From: Mycoemilia scoparia
Taxonomy: Eukaryota; Kickxellomycota; Kickxellomycetes; Kickxellales; Kickxellaceae
Direction of reading: 5' to 3'
Length of the DNA: 43,860 nt
Assembly: GCA_027575805.1 (NCBI GenBank)
Contig: JANBPU010000133.1
Coordinates: forward strand, 1 to 43,860
Shown here: positions 20,306 through 32,089 of the stretch, one piece after another
Layout of the letters: each line of letters starts with the position of its first letter
Position numbering within the stretch: position 1 is the first letter of the stretch
The notes under the pieces: generated by a model
The model's database searches: none
Told to the model about the DNA's origin: nothing
Seen by the model: only the letters and a program-made list of their open reading frames with translations
Made by a program: the position numbers and the translations under genes

Positions 20306-22762
20306 CACCTCATCTGTTCAAGCGTAAGTTCAATGTAGATTGTTCTGTTTTCTCTTTTTGGCTAGAGGGTATGCATGTCTTGGAATCTGTCAGAGCCATA
20401 TTGTTGAGTTTCCTTTAAATAAAATCAGAGGTCATTAAATTGCCTACCTAATAAAGTGAAATCTCCATTTTTGCCAGGAGAGTGGCTATTCTGATTGCAA
20501 TGAAAGTGGTTGCCATCTCATTTATGGCCAAGATATGTTAATAGACGTAATGTTTATTGTGCAAAGCTTTAATCCCGACAAGCCTGAGCGACAGACAGGC
20601 ATAGTTAGTCACTGCAAAAGGTACATATACATACTTGATGCATTTTAACAAAGCAAGAAGTTTTATATAAAGCCATATCCATCGCAGAGACAGCCACCAA
20701 TTCTACAATTAAAGGACAATAGTTACGGCCATCCTGACTAGAGATAATAAGAATCACCATTAGTAATGCATAGAGTATACTACTGCAGCTGTCATTGCAC
20801 ATAGTAGATGCTTGACCATCACTCCACCACCCTCCCCTAAAACTTTAAACCCAAACTTATGTACTGCCCTGTTTCCCTGCATGTCTTTTAACCTAGACTT
20901 TTAGCAAGCTTTCCCTTGCTTCTTTTTCCGATCATCCAATTGGCCATCTTCCCCGAGAAATAAATGCCTTGACAGTCCCATTGCACGACCATTATTGCCA
21001 CCACATTTACTAATAATAAATCATTAGTGATATTACTAATTGATTTTAATGATAACAATTGTGATGGAGCCGGTGAGGTAGAAATTGTAAAGTGGTCAAG
21101 TCCTTTGCATCCCTTGTACTCCCCCCAAAAACACATACACATACAGCTTTTCTAACATTACTAATGATTAAATGACGTGCAAATACAACAGAAAGAAGTA
21201 CCAAAAAGCCTTTTTCATAAACCCTGTCCAAAATCAAGTTTGAACACAACAAGTACGACTCACTAGTTCTAAGGCTGCTATGAGGAATTCCAGTCATCTT
21301 TGGATTTATATCTCATTAACCGCAATTTTTTTCATTTTGTAAATATTTTTGGTGTTGATGTTGGGATTCTTTATGCAGCATTGTGTGTTAAAAAGGTGAC
21401 TCAAGTCAAAGCATCCCCACCCATTCATTGCTCATTTTCTTTTAACTTTGATATTTGCACTTAGAAGGCATCCATCCATCAATGAGCATGAAGGCATGAC
21501 AATTCATGGATCAACATTGTGCCATGACATTTTATTTTATGTGGACTTCGGTAGCAATGACTCATTTGCCTTTACTTTGACAGTACCCGACTATTACTAC
21601 TCTACCACTTTTATTAGTAATACAACCACAAAAATTGATAGATAGATGGTGAGCCACACAACAAGTTTAGTTCCCACTATATCATGCACTCAAAAAGGCC
21701 CTGCATCTATGCAAGCGCGTGGCTGCCAGGTTTCTTGTGTGAACTTCTTTAGATCAACACTAATGCGCACATAGAGATCCATCCAGTCATCGACCAACCG
21801 GTCCAATAGGTGTGCTTAAAAAAGCTAACAAACCCGAACCTGACTAATCAAATATCATAGTGAAATGACTGTTTTTTAAAAATCCTCTATTGCATATCAC
21901 TCTGCTATCCCTGAAACTTTTCTTCGATCATTTATTCCTACCATTGATGACATTATTATTTAATTGGTTGAACTTGTTTCAACTCGATAATTTTCCCAAG
22001 AATTGTATTTACTACAGTGGATTCTTGTAGATCATTGGCAAATATACTATTTATTTTCACATTATATTCCGTCAACATAACAAGTTATGTCGCAACCACA
22101 CTCGTACACACATGTACATCTGTTTTATGCATGTGAATTTGTGTTTCTTTTTCTGGTGGTATTTTTGTAGTTTTAAAAGAACGGTATATCAGAGGATTAG
22201 TAATTGTCTCGAATACAGCCCTATCAAATGTTGGTTCTATAATAATGTTTTTTGAAAAAGGTTCGACAATCTTTGTCTATATGGCTCACAAATGGCTGCA
22301 GCACCCTTCTTGGCCTTCAAGTAACTGGCTGCTATCATTTCCCCGGTTATGCTAATGTATATTTAAACCCTTTCGCCCCCTCCTTCAAATTGGTTCTTGT
22401 CATATAGAAAAATCTGGTATCCGTTCTCCTTTTTGTATATATCGACATTTTCAGCTTTCCTGCTAATAATAACGTTGACAATAGCCTACCTGTCGTTAGC
22501 TTCCAACTGCTTTGTGTTTAAACTTGTATAGTAGTGGATCTGTCCTTCATCCACCTATTATTCATAAATCTACCCCCCTCCTCCTCCTCCTCTTGTCTGC
22601 CATTAGATTTACTTTCTCAATCACCACCTCTTTAGGGTTTGCGATTAACTTTGTTACAAACATCTCATATCAATTCCGAACCAAAGCCCTGCATCAGCTC
22701 TAGTAACAGTAGCTTCCGAGTGATTTTAGCTGATACTTCAGCAACAGCAATCTATACCAGTG
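20306..22762. other. Spacer between MAP1 and the ABC transporter
   Basis: No supported gene. A long pyrimidine-rich stretch (ACCCCCCTCCTCCTCCTCCT at about 22572) lies 180 bases before the transporter ATG and is typical of fungal promoters. TATATATC occurs near 22436. Short frames at 20605-20802, 20888-21297 and 21448-21645 have no further support. Confidence 0.5.
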
Positions 22763-25700
22763 ATGGGGCAAATAAGCAACAGTAATAATTCTGCCCATAC
22801 TTCTTCTGCCTCAACTCGTGCCAGTATCGATGAGACTGGTACAAGAGGGGAACGCAATGCTTATGGAAAGAATGAAGACCCCTATGATGAAATCAAGCCT
22901 TATAATAACAAAACCGACAGCAACAGCAACAGTCTTAATAACGATGCCCTTGAGCGCGAACTGACCATTGATAGCCAGATTCAACGTGACCCCAGACGCT
23001 ACAATGCTAACGAGCCCACCGAATCATTTGGTGAGCCCTTGAACGTCAGTCTCAACAATGCCACCATTCGCTATCGCTCAATCGTACGTACTCTTTCCAA
23101 GCCCTTGACTCTTGACCAGGCCGAGTTGGGCGGTGGTAACACCCTTTTCGATCTTTCTGCCTGGCTTCGTAACAAGGAAGAGGTTCCTGATGAAAAATAT
23201 GCCAAACGACTTGGCTTGGTTTTTAATGATCTCTATGTCCGTGGCTCTCCAGTAGCCGATCGTCACATCCACACTTTTGTCACCATGTTCTACCACTTTA
23301 TCCCCACTGTTAAACAAATAGGACTTGGTGCCATCAATGGTGTTCGCTCTGTCTTTGGTGGTCGCCCTGTTGGTGTTGGCGAAGGCAAGCTTATTCTTGA
23401 AGACATCACCGGCTTCTGTAGTGAAGGCGAGATGTTGCTAGTCCTTGGTCAGCCCGGTTCTGGTTGCTCCACCCTTTTGCGTGTTCTTGGTAATGAGCGC
23501 AAGACCTACTCTAAAATTGATGGTGAAGTTACCTATGGTGGTATCAGCCCTGAAGAAATGTACAGCAAGTACCGTGGTGAAATTGCTTACAACCAGGAGG
23601 AAGATCGCCACTACCCCACACTCTCAGTCAGAAAGACTCTTGGCTTTGCTATTGAATGCAAGATGCCCAGTCGTCGTGTTGTCCAAAACAGATCTGCATT
23701 CCGCACTGAACTTCTTGATGCTGTTATTGATATGTTTGGTCTAAGAGGCTGTGCCGACACTGTTGTTGGTGACGCTTTTGTTCGTGGTTGCAGTGGTGGT
23801 GAGCGCAAGCGTGTCAGTATTGCTGAGCAGATTGTTACCGGTGCTGCTGTCAATGTTTGGGATGGCTCTACCCGTGGTCTTGATTCTAGCTCTGCCCTTG
23901 ACTATGTCCGTTCCCTTCGTGTCTCAACTGATATGCTCAAGAAGACCACCGTTGTCACTCTCTACCAGGCCTCTGAAAATATTTATAAGCTGTTTGACAA
24001 GGTTTTGGTTCTTGACAAGGGTCGCTGTCTCTACTTTGGTCCTGCTGACCATGCAGTTGAATACTTTGACAAACTCGGAATCTACAAGCCTCCTCGTCTC
24101 ACTACCTCTGATTTTCTTACTGGTGTCACCCAACTCCACGAACGTCAGGTCAAGGAAGGCTACGAGGACATTGCTCCCAAGACTGCTGATGAATTTGCTG
24201 CTGCCTTCAAGGCCTCTACTGAATACGCTGAAGCCAAGAATGAAATCCATGCCTATGAATCACGTGTTGAGAATGAGCACCCTGGCCAGACCTTCCGTGA
24301 AATTGTCCGTGAATCCAAGATGGGTGCTGGCAAGATCGGTCTCCATCGCAAATCGTCTCCCTACACTACGACATTCATTTACCAACTCCTGGCTCTTCTT
24401 AAACGTGAATGGCTGCTTGTCTGGAGTAACATCCCTCTTTTGGTCTTTCGGTATGCTTACAACATTGCTTTTGCTCTCATCGTCAGTACTCTGTTCTTTA
24501 GACTTCCCACCACCAGCGAGGGTGCATTCACTCGTAGCAGTGCCATTTTCTTTGCAATTCTGTTCAATTGCCTCTCTGCCCAGGCCGAGGTCCCCAAAGC
24601 TATCGTCGGCCGTCAGATTGTGTATAAACACAAGGGTTTAGCTTTGTACCATCCATCAGCTTACCTCTTGGCCCAGGTTATAGTCGACATTCCATTCATG
24701 GCTGTGCAGATCATTTTGTTCTCGTGTATTTTGTACTGGATTTGTGGGCTTTATGCCACCGCTGGCCACTTCTTTACTTTCGTATTGATCAATTTCGTCA
24801 CTGCTCTCAGCTTTAATGCCTTCTTCCGTTTGGTTGCTGCCTTCTCAACCAACATTGAAATTGCAAACATGTTTGCTGGCATCGGTATGCTGGTCCTGAT
24901 TATATATGCTGGATATATTATCCCATATCAGTCCATGCACCCTTGGTTCATCTGGATTTATTGGATCAACCCTATGGCATATGGTATAAGCGGTCTGGTT
25001 GCTAACGAATTCAGTCAGCTCAAACTCGAATGTATTGGTGCCCAGCTTGTTCCTAGAGGTCCTGGATATACTGACATCGCTAACCAGGTCTGTACCCTCC
25101 AGGGCGCCAAGCCTGGTGTTCCCTATGTCATGGGTAGCGACTATGCCTATGCTGGTTACAGAATCGATGTTGGTAGAAAGTGGGTCGACTTTGTTGCTAT
25201 ACTTTGTCTTTGGTTCTTGTTTGTGCTTCTCACTGCTGTAATTGACGAATTTGCTCAATATGGTGGTGAAGGATACACCATCAATGTATTCAAGAAGCGT
25301 GTCAAGCCTATACCAGAAGTTATTGAGGATATTGATGAATTTGACAAGAAGGCCCGTGAGCGCTCTGCCCCCACTGATGAAGAGATCCTCAACGGCACCA
25401 TGTACATGTGGAAGAATATCGACTATGTCGTTCCAGTCAAGGGTGGTGAGCGCAAGCTACTTGACAAGGTTAATGGATACCTCAAGCCTGGCACACTAAC
25501 AGCTCTAATGGGCTCATCTGGTGCTGGTAAAACTACTCTGCTAGACGTTTTGGCCCAGCGCAAGACCATTGGTAAGATTGATGGCGAGATGTTGATCAAC
25601 GGTATCGCACCTCCAAAGAGTTTTCAACGGCTTACTGGCTATTGTGAACAGCTTGATGTCCATAATCCTCACTCTACTGTTCGCGAATCTCTTCGTTTTG

Positions 25701-27286
25701 CTGCTTATCTCCGACAGCCATTCCATGTATCCAAGGAACAAAAGGACAAGGATGTTGAGCGTGTCATCAAGCTTCTTGGCCTTGAGGGCATTGGCAATGC
25801 CATGATTGGTGATCCAGACGGCAAACTTGGTATTTCTCTTGAAGAGCGCAAGCGCCTTACCATTGCCATAGAACTTGTTGCCAAGCCAAAGATTCTGTTC
25901 CTTGATGAACCTACATCTGGTCTCGATGCTCAAGCTTCCTTTAACATCGTCCGCTTTCTTCGTCGTCTTGCTGCTACTGGTGAAACCATTCTTTGCACCA
26001 TCCATCAGCCCAGCTCTATCTTGTTTGAGCACTTTGATCGCTTGCTTCTTCTCGCTCGTGGAGGACATACTACCTACTTTGGTGACATTGGAAAGGATGC
26101 CAAAACCCTCATCTCATACTTTGAGCGCAATGGTGGTTCTAAATGCAGTCCTGATGCCAACCCTGCTGAATATATTCTTGACATTGTTGGATCCAGCCAG
26201 AATACCACCAACTGGGCCGAGATCTGGAACAACTCTCCTGAAGCTCAAAAGGTCATTGAAGAAATTGACCGCCTCCGTGCCCTTGAAGCTAACAGTGGTA
26301 GCCACCAGATGGGTGAAAATGACAATTCCAAATTTGCTACCCCAGATCTCTACCAGATTTGTCTTGTCTTCAGAAGAATGCTTCTTAGCTACTGGCGCGA
26401 TTATGAGTACAACTTGACCAGAGTTGCCCTCCAAATTATCTCTGCCTTGATTATCGGCTTCACGTTCTATAATTTGAGCAATGATGCCATTGATCTCCAG
26501 AACAAGGTCTTCACTGTGTTTGAGTCAGCTGTTATCGGTGTTTTGATCATTAACCAGATCCAGCCCCAGTTTGTTCGTCAGCGCTTGTGGTATACCCGGG
26601 AGTCCTCCACCAACCAGTATGGATGGAAAGCATTTGCCTTTGCCATCATCTTTGCCGAGTGGCCATTTGCGATCTTTGCCTCAACCATTTACTTTGTTTC
26701 GTTGTACTGGACTTCGGGGCTTAATTCCCTCAGCGACAGAACTGGATACTTCTATCTCATGTACATCATGCTTACATTGTTCTCAGTAACTCTCGGTCAA
26801 GCTATTATCGCATTTGTTCCCAACGACATTTTTGCGGCAATGTTTAACCCCATCTTCACTGCCTTCATACTTCTCTTCTGCGGTGTCACTAACCCATACC
26901 CAACTATGCCCAAGTTCTGGCGCAGCTGGATGTACTGGCTTACACCCATCCGCTACTTTGTTGAAGGTGTCGTTACTAATGAACTTTACGATCTTGATGT
27001 TGTTTGTAAACCCGAACAATTCTATGTCTTCCAGCCTCCCTCTGACCAGACTTGCGGAGACTATGCTGCCGACTTCTTGAAGACTGGCCCAGGCTACTTG
27101 CAAAACCCTGATGCCTCATCAGATTGCCAGTACTGCCCATACAAGGTTGGTCAAGAATACTTTGTCACTCTCGACTGGGACTTTGCTAACCGTTACCGCA
27201 ACTTTGGCATTATGCTTGCTTTCTTGGTCTTCAACTGTCTTGTTGTCACATTCTTTATCAAGGTCTATAAGGTTAACAAGCGTTAG
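22763..27286 (+). CDS. PDR/CDR-type full-size ABC transporter
   Basis: An uninterrupted 1507-residue ORF with the reverse NBD-TMD-NBD-TMD layout of fungal pleiotropic drug resistance pumps, located in the plasma membrane, which export drugs, sterols or lipids using ATP. NBD1 (about residue 229) has GQPGSGCSTLLRVLGN, with Cys for the Walker A Lys, then SGGERKRVSIAE (about 343) and Walker B NVWDGSTRGLDSS. NBD2 (about 917) has canonical GSSGAGKTTLLDVL, a degenerate signature ISLEERKRLTIAIEL, and ILFLDEPTSGLDAQ. This asymmetry is normal for the family: only one ATP site hydrolyses. Each NBD is followed by six predicted helices. The first ATG in frame (22763) starts a Ser/Asn-rich tail. Well-biased codons suggest good expression. 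The substrate cannot be deduced. Confidence 0.97.
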   Translation: MGQISNSNNSAHTSSASTRASIDETGTRGERNAYGKNEDPYDEIKPYNNKTDSNSNSLNNDALERELTIDSQIQRDPRRYNANEPTESFGEPLNVSLNNATIRYRSIVRTLSKPLTLDQAELGGGNTLFDLSAWLRNKEEVPDEKYAKRLGLVFNDLYVRGSPVADRHIHTFVTMFYHFIPTVKQIGLGAINGVRSVFGGRPVGVGEGKLILEDITGFCSEGEMLLVLGQPGSGCSTLLRVLGNERKTYSKIDGEVTYGGISPEEMYSKYRGEIAYNQEEDRHYPTLSVRKTLGFAIECKMPSRRVVQNRSAFRTELLDAVIDMFGLRGCADTVVGDAFVRGCSGGERKRVSIAEQIVTGAAVNVWDGSTRGLDSSSALDYVRSLRVSTDMLKKTTVVTLYQASENIYKLFDKVLVLDKGRCLYFGPADHAVEYFDKLGIYKPPRLTTSDFLTGVTQLHERQVKEGYEDIAPKTADEFAAAFKASTEYAEAKNEIHAYESRVENEHPGQTFREIVRESKMGAGKIGLHRKSSPYTTTFIYQLLALLKREWLLVWSNIPLLVFRYAYNIAFALIVSTLFFRLPTTSEGAFTRSSAIFFAILFNCLSAQAEVPKAIVGRQIVYKHKGLALYHPSAYLLAQVIVDIPFMAVQIILFSCILYWICGLYATAGHFFTFVLINFVTALSFNAFFRLVAAFSTNIEIANMFAGIGMLVLIIYAGYIIPYQSMHPWFIWIYWINPMAYGISGLVANEFSQLKLECIGAQLVPRGPGYTDIANQVCTLQGAKPGVPYVMGSDYAYAGYRIDVGRKWVDFVAILCLWFLFVLLTAVIDEFAQYGGEGYTINVFKKRVKPIPEVIEDIDEFDKKARERSAPTDEEILNGTMYMWKNIDYVVPVKGGERKLLDKVNGYLKPGTLTALMGSSGAGKTTLLDVLAQRKTIGKIDGEMLINGIAPPKSFQRLTGYCEQLDVHNPHSTVRESLRFAAYLRQPFHVSKEQKDKDVERVIKLLGLEGIGNAMIGDPDGKLGISLEERKRLTIAIELVAKPKILFLDEPTSGLDAQASFNIVRFLRRLAATGETILCTIHQPSSILFEHFDRLLLLARGGHTTYFGDIGKDAKTLISYFERNGGSKCSPDANPAEYILDIVGSSQNTTNWAEIWNNSPEAQKVIEEIDRLRALEANSGSHQMGENDNSKFATPDLYQICLVFRRMLLSYWRDYEYNLTRVALQIISALIIGFTFYNLSNDAIDLQNKVFTVFESAVIGVLIINQIQPQFVRQRLWYTRESSTNQYGWKAFAFAIIFAEWPFAIFASTIYFVSLYWTSGLNSLSDRTGYFYLMYIMLTLFSVTLGQAIIAFVPNDIFAAMFNPIFTAFILLFCGVTNPYPTMPKFWRSWMYWLTPIRYFVEGVVTNELYDLDVVCKPEQFYVFQPPSDQTCGDYAADFLKTGPGYLQNPDASSDCQYCPYKVGQEYFVTLDWDFANRYRNFGIMLAFLVFNCLVVTFFIKVYKVNKR

Positions 27287-27913
27287 ATTCATCCTTTCTA
27301 TATATTTATAATTTGTGTAAACACATACATTTCTTTTTCCTATTACAGTATTTATTGTTATTCCGTATTCTGCCTTTTCTCTTTGTTTTTTACTCGCAAA
27401 AGCTCTTGTTTGAATTTTATTGAAATAATATAATGAAATATCATTAAATTGGTTTTATTGCCTTTTATATAATTTTTAATCAACAATGAATAACCCCAAA
27501 AACCGTATATATCCAATAGTAGTATGTATATAGACATAGACCAAAGACTCAAAGTATTAATCATGTCTACTTTACTAGTGATCAAAAGTTAAGTTACAAG
27601 TCCTGCTTGTTTGGTTATCCATCATAGATAAACATATGTGATGCAGGAAAAACCACATTTGTGGAAAACTCTTTGTATAGAATACTGACATATATACAAT
27701 GTTAAATATTTGAAATTGTAAAAATTAACTTTACTGCTAGCTAGTGATCAAAATCACCTCAAAGCGAGGATAGTAGTCTATTTACCCACTTTCCAGTGAA
27801 TATTTGCAACTCAATAAGATTTATATCACCAATGAATATTAATAATGGCTTGTAGAAAGATTGATTTAAAAGTATTGACACAAGTCTAGCTGATAAATAT
27901 GTATGTAAATGAG
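27287..27913. other. Convergent spacer between transporter and F-box-like copy 2
   Basis: AT-rich. CTAGTGATCAAAA occurs twice (about 27576 and 27745). No gene recognised; presumably holds the terminators of both convergent genes. Confidence 0.5.
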
Positions 27914-30208
27914 CTAATAAACAGAAAATAATTCATCTTGAACTTGGTCATCGATTGCTTCAAGATCATAGTAATCGAACATTTCCTTTGAAACCAAATT
28001 CTTTAGCTTGTATATCAGCACCGGGTCATGCTTAAATTGCGATCTTAAAAATCGAGAAAAAGAAAAGCTTTTGGTTCTAAATGGCCGGATGGCATTACTA
28101 GCATTAGCTTTCATAGCATAGCCAATCTCGACAGCCTTCAAATTTGGAAAATGGAGCAGGAATATTATAAGCCACGCTTTCTCATCCGATTTCAGGTAGA
28201 ATATCCATATCTTGGTAACACTTGGAATAGGAAATTGTGATGGAGGACTACTGTGAGCCTTTGGTCGATCATATATATATATTTTGAGCTCTTCGACTTT
28301 GAAATGTTGGCACAAGCATAAAAGTGGCTCGATTCGCAGAGAACTTCCTGGTCTGAAATAACATTCGAATTTCATGATTTTATGCTTTGAGGTTGGTTGT
28401 ACTAGATTAGCAGAATGCTGGGATGGGACCACCACATGACGAAGAGAATCCACGCCACCAAAATAATTCCCGCAAAATTTAAAAACTTCGAGAGCAGGGA
28501 AAGTATCAAGCAACTTGATAGTATCCTTTACTGTTTTAAATTCTTTCAGGCCATCAACATCCAGGGTTTTTAGGTATGGAAACATCATAGTGGTTGTGGT
28601 AGAGGTATCCTTTCTAAATGATTTTTCAACCTTCTCATCATATTCAACCGAGTGAATCCGCATTACTTGAAGCTTATCATAGATGGTTGAGATCTGATAA
28701 ATATCACTCATGCTCAAAGAAATGTCATGCAAAACAATGCTTCTGAGAGCATTCATTGATGAATTTTTTTCAAGTTTGGAGATCGCAAACTTGAACTTTT
28801 CAATGAATTTGTTGTGGACAAAGTCAATCAAACACGGGAATAGTGAGAGTACTTGGATAAAGTCATTCGAAAGATTAAAGGAAAACTGAACTTCGAGTTT
28901 CTTTATATATGGAAATACTATCCCCTCAGACAGTATAAATGGTAACTCATTGATGTCTAGGTATCTCGAACATATATTACTCAATTTGGGATATTGGTTG
29001 AACAAGGTGAAATCTGAAAGGGTCAAAGTTATGCCAGCCAGAATAAGTATATTGAGATTTGGTAGGTGGTTTTGAATAATCGGTTTTTTTGGAATGGATT
29101 CAGTGTCACATTGGTTCAAGTTATCCTGTTGCAAATTGTAATTTGAGTTCAATATTGCATCAAGCAAGCGTTTAGAATCAACTTTTTTGAAACAATCTAT
29201 ACTGATATATTCAAGACTGCGTAATCCAGTTGCCAAGATCGACAGTGCTTCCAAGTATTCTGATGAAGCAATATTGTAAAGACATAATTCTACATTTAGT
29301 TTTCTCGAGTTCTCGCGGTGTTTGAGTATCCAATGGGCCTGATAAACTTCCGGATTTACTAGGGCCAAGTTTTCATCCGACAATAACCTTTCCAGCGGCT
29401 TACTTACATAGTTTGGACCAAGATGTGTCTTGTTGAAAAGAGGTACAAGCTCATGATGATCTTTATCCTTAATTAAGATTGATTCCAGCTTTGGAAAGTT
29501 TTTAGAATTGCTAAAGATTGATCTTATATAAAATTCTAAAAATCCACCGTCTGACGTTATGTATTGGATATTTGATAAGACTGATAATTCCCTAGCGCCG
29601 TTTTTGAAAAGACAATTTAGAGACTCTTGGGTAAAAAAGAAAGTGATGTCATGAAGGTTGGTGAAGTGACTAAGTATGAGCCCTAAGCTTATGTGGTCCA
29701 ATTCTTGGTCTATTCTCAAAACACTCAAAGATGGTGTAGCCATACTCGCCAAGATTGGTTCATTCGTAAACTCCGAAATAGACTTCTGCCATTCAATGTA
29801 GCTTTCATTACAAAGTTCCAAGCACATGATTTGTGGGTTCTTTTCTGTCAGTAATGCCAGTTCTTCATACTGAGTGAACCCTGGAAATATTCTAATTGAT
29901 CTCAGTTTCGGAAGATAGAGGCCCTGAACTTCTGATGTGATGGCTGATGTGTGGTCTAGTTCAAGGCATCTTGTGTGCTTGTGCCCTTCGCGAATAAATT
30001 CGTCAAAAATATCTTGATCCAATATAAAATATGAAGGATTGAATTGGTCCCACTTGGCTGCTTCGATTGCTCTTTCTAAACCCTTGTCTCTATTGGAAAT
30101 GAGACTGATTTGGGTATGGGATGATGACAGGTGTAGATAAGAAGCAATCTTGTATTTGACTTCAGGTGGAATCGAACGCAACGATATTCTCTTTTCGTGC
30201 TTAGGCAT
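27914..30208 (-). CDS. F-box/LRR-like protein, copy 2
   Basis: A 764-residue intronless ORF starting MPKHEKRISLRSIPPEVKYK. Compared with copy 1 it differs at scattered sites in the first 180 residues and keeps the end SKEMFDYYDLEAIDDQVQ. The central Leu-rich region is much altered, with length changes that account for the extra 22 residues. Expected role as for copy 1: substrate-binding subunit of an SCF ubiquitin ligase, if the F-box reading is right. Both termini conserved and the middle diverged suggests a fixed docking function with changing ligand specificity. Intact frame, no stops, so probably functional. Confidence 0.85.
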   Translation of the reverse strand: MPKHEKRISLRSIPPEVKYKIASYLHLSSSHTQISLISNRDKGLERAIEAAKWDQFNPSYFILDQDIFDEFIREGHKHTRCLELDHTSAITSEVQGLYLPKLRSIRIFPGFTQYEELALLTEKNPQIMCLELCNESYIEWQKSISEFTNEPILASMATPSLSVLRIDQELDHISLGLILSHFTNLHDITFFFTQESLNCLFKNGARELSVLSNIQYITSDGGFLEFYIRSIFSNSKNFPKLESILIKDKDHHELVPLFNKTHLGPNYVSKPLERLLSDENLALVNPEVYQAHWILKHRENSRKLNVELCLYNIASSEYLEALSILATGLRSLEYISIDCFKKVDSKRLLDAILNSNYNLQQDNLNQCDTESIPKKPIIQNHLPNLNILILAGITLTLSDFTLFNQYPKLSNICSRYLDINELPFILSEGIVFPYIKKLEVQFSFNLSNDFIQVLSLFPCLIDFVHNKFIEKFKFAISKLEKNSSMNALRSIVLHDISLSMSDIYQISTIYDKLQVMRIHSVEYDEKVEKSFRKDTSTTTTMMFPYLKTLDVDGLKEFKTVKDTIKLLDTFPALEVFKFCGNYFGGVDSLRHVVVPSQHSANLVQPTSKHKIMKFECYFRPGSSLRIEPLLCLCQHFKVEELKIYIYDRPKAHSSPPSQFPIPSVTKIWIFYLKSDEKAWLIIFLLHFPNLKAVEIGYAMKANASNAIRPFRTKSFSFSRFLRSQFKHDPVLIYKLKNLVSKEMFDYYDLEAIDDQVQDELFSVY

Positions 30209-30356
30209 ATTGAAAAAAAGAATTAAAGAGTGATGTTATAGGGAAAGGAAAGATAGATAGAAAATAAGGTAGTAGAGCTGAGGATGATAAAAGAATTGGC
30301 AGGATTAAGTGTACCACCAAGAACATAACAAACTGACTACTCATGGGAAAAAAGGT
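30209..30356 (-). promoter_or_regulatory. Conserved promoter/leader block of F-box-like copy 2
   Basis: On the minus strand it shares ATCATCCTCAGCTCTACTAC, CTATCTTTCCTTTCCCTATA and TTCTTTTTTTCAAT with copies 1 and 3. It also shares CCCATGAGTAGTCAGTTTGT and TATGTTCTTGGTGGTA with copy 3 alone, so copies 2 and 3 are the closer pair here. Confidence 0.75.
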
Positions 30357-30799
30357 AACATTATTGGAGACCTGCATACTCGTGCATGCGGTCAAATTAC
30401 ATTAGGATAAAATGCTTGATAGTCTCAAGTCAGTCTTCAGATTTTAGCTCAGTTATAAACCATTTGGCATCAAGTTCTTTGGACTCGCATTTATATAAGA
30501 CTCTTTGTAAGCCTTCCTAAATTGTAAGAGGTATGGTTTTTGGTAATACCTTTTATAAGCTCACGGTATGTTTTATAAATAATCCTTTTCGTTCTTTATT
30601 GCTGGAAGCTATGAAAAGCTGTGATGTTACATCTTGAATTTCGTTTACACTTGTCTTTTTTATTCACTTGAATCTTAGCCCCCCCCCTATCTTGCGGCTT
30701 TAATTGTCATTACTTGTCATCCATAATTTTTTGTCCAAATTTAATATACTTGGATATACATTTTCAAGTTGTGAATATCTAATTGTAAATACGGAAAGA

Positions 30800-30925
30800 T
30801 TTTACTAATGATCGAATCTATGGTAGGCAGAATGGGCCCTCAGATTTTGGCCCAACCATTAACTATTTTACATGCAACTCCTGGGAAACCATTTTGCTCA
30901 AAGCCTTGTGAATTTGACCAAATAG
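30800..30925 (+). repeat. Dispersed repeat D, copy 2
   Basis: GGCCCTCAGATTTTGGCCCA, ACTCCTGGGAAACCATTTTG and CCTTGTGAATTTGACC match the copy at 35085. A truncated piece (CTTCAGATTTTAGCTCAG) also lies at 30435. The 87-codon frame starting at 30808 lies mostly inside the repeat and is not counted as a gene. Confidence 0.6.
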
Positions 30926-32009
30926 TTCTTTACATCGATGTTGATGCACAGACTGACAAGAATTTAATCACAAACAGCGAATCAATGATTAGCTACTCCG
31001 AGTTCAGGGAAACAGGGACAACGGATCCAGTATTACTAGAGTCGGAACTAGAATTGCTTCGAATGGTTTAATTGATAACCACAAACCAAGAGAGTACAAA
31101 TACTAGTAGCTGCTACCAAGAACATCAGCTTGTGTTTTATTTGGGAGAAGTGTACAAATCTGCTATTATATCTTTCTAATAAGTCGATGCTGTGAAGTGG
31201 GTTTAGTAATTATTGTTCACAATGCCAACCAGTGAGGGTCGGAGTTGATTTGACTCACTATGCAGGTTTTTTTTGGTGAGAAAAGCAGTACTGAAGATGG
31301 AAAGCTGGTCACTGGTATCTATTTTTCCTTTCTTCAACAATAATTGCAGAGTGGTACACACCTAAGACCCAATTTGTGACAGTGTTCCTAGGTTTGCGCT
31401 CAGTAGAGCAAATTAAATTAATCTCTGTGCACCTATGGTGCTACAATATGGACTTTGTTAGTATAAGCTAATAATTTGGTATATTTGCTGGTAAAAGCTG
31501 GACGAGAATAATAGAATCATCATGCTCTTTCTATATAATACCAGCACATTTTGTAACAGGGTAGAATAAACCAGATATCGCTAAATGGAGCTATTGAAGT
31601 AGCATCCAATAGTATTATGGTGGTTTTTATCTCTGTTAATGGTTTTAATTCAGCATTCCCCAAGGTTATTCAAATAGATTGCTTTATAATGACAAACCTA
31701 TATTTTAAATCAATAGAAATTTCCATTAATAAAATTCAATGGTTGTATTTAAATCCATTCATAGAATGGTTGAAACATCGACATTAATTCCCTATATGTC
31801 ATCATATTTTATAAAATATTGAAAAATACCCCCATTTCATTCATGCCATTCTAGACTTTTAACGATATCAATGGCACCTATTATTGCTGTTTTTATAGAG
31901 ATATCGTTAAGGTGCTGCCTTGAAAGGGCATAGGTTTCCAAGTGGCACAACGCTATCTTGTGCCATTTTGGACCACAAAAAAGTTTCGAAATCCAATTTG
32001 TTTAGAAAA
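30926..32009. other. Spacer upstream of the 32090 gene
   Basis: AT-rich with no supported gene. ACGATATC and GATATCGT occur at about 31861 and 31899 as an inverted pair, and a promoter region for the gene at 32090 is expected in the last few hundred bases. Confidence 0.45.
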
Positions 32010-32017
32010 TATAAATA
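32010..32017 (+). promoter_or_regulatory. TATA box of the Asn/Ser-rich orphan gene
   Basis: TATAAATA in AAATATAAATACAAGGGG, 80 bases before the ATG at 32090; spacing suits a short leader. Confidence 0.5.
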
Positions 32018-32089
32018 CAAGGGGATACACCCATTAAGCTGACTGAAAAATCTTCAGTCATATTTCAAAATCAATTTAATACATTGACA

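Noticed and set aside
30808..31071. 87-residue plus-strand ORF
   Set aside because: More than its first third is dispersed repeat D, other D copies do not keep the frame, and there is no promoter or splice support.
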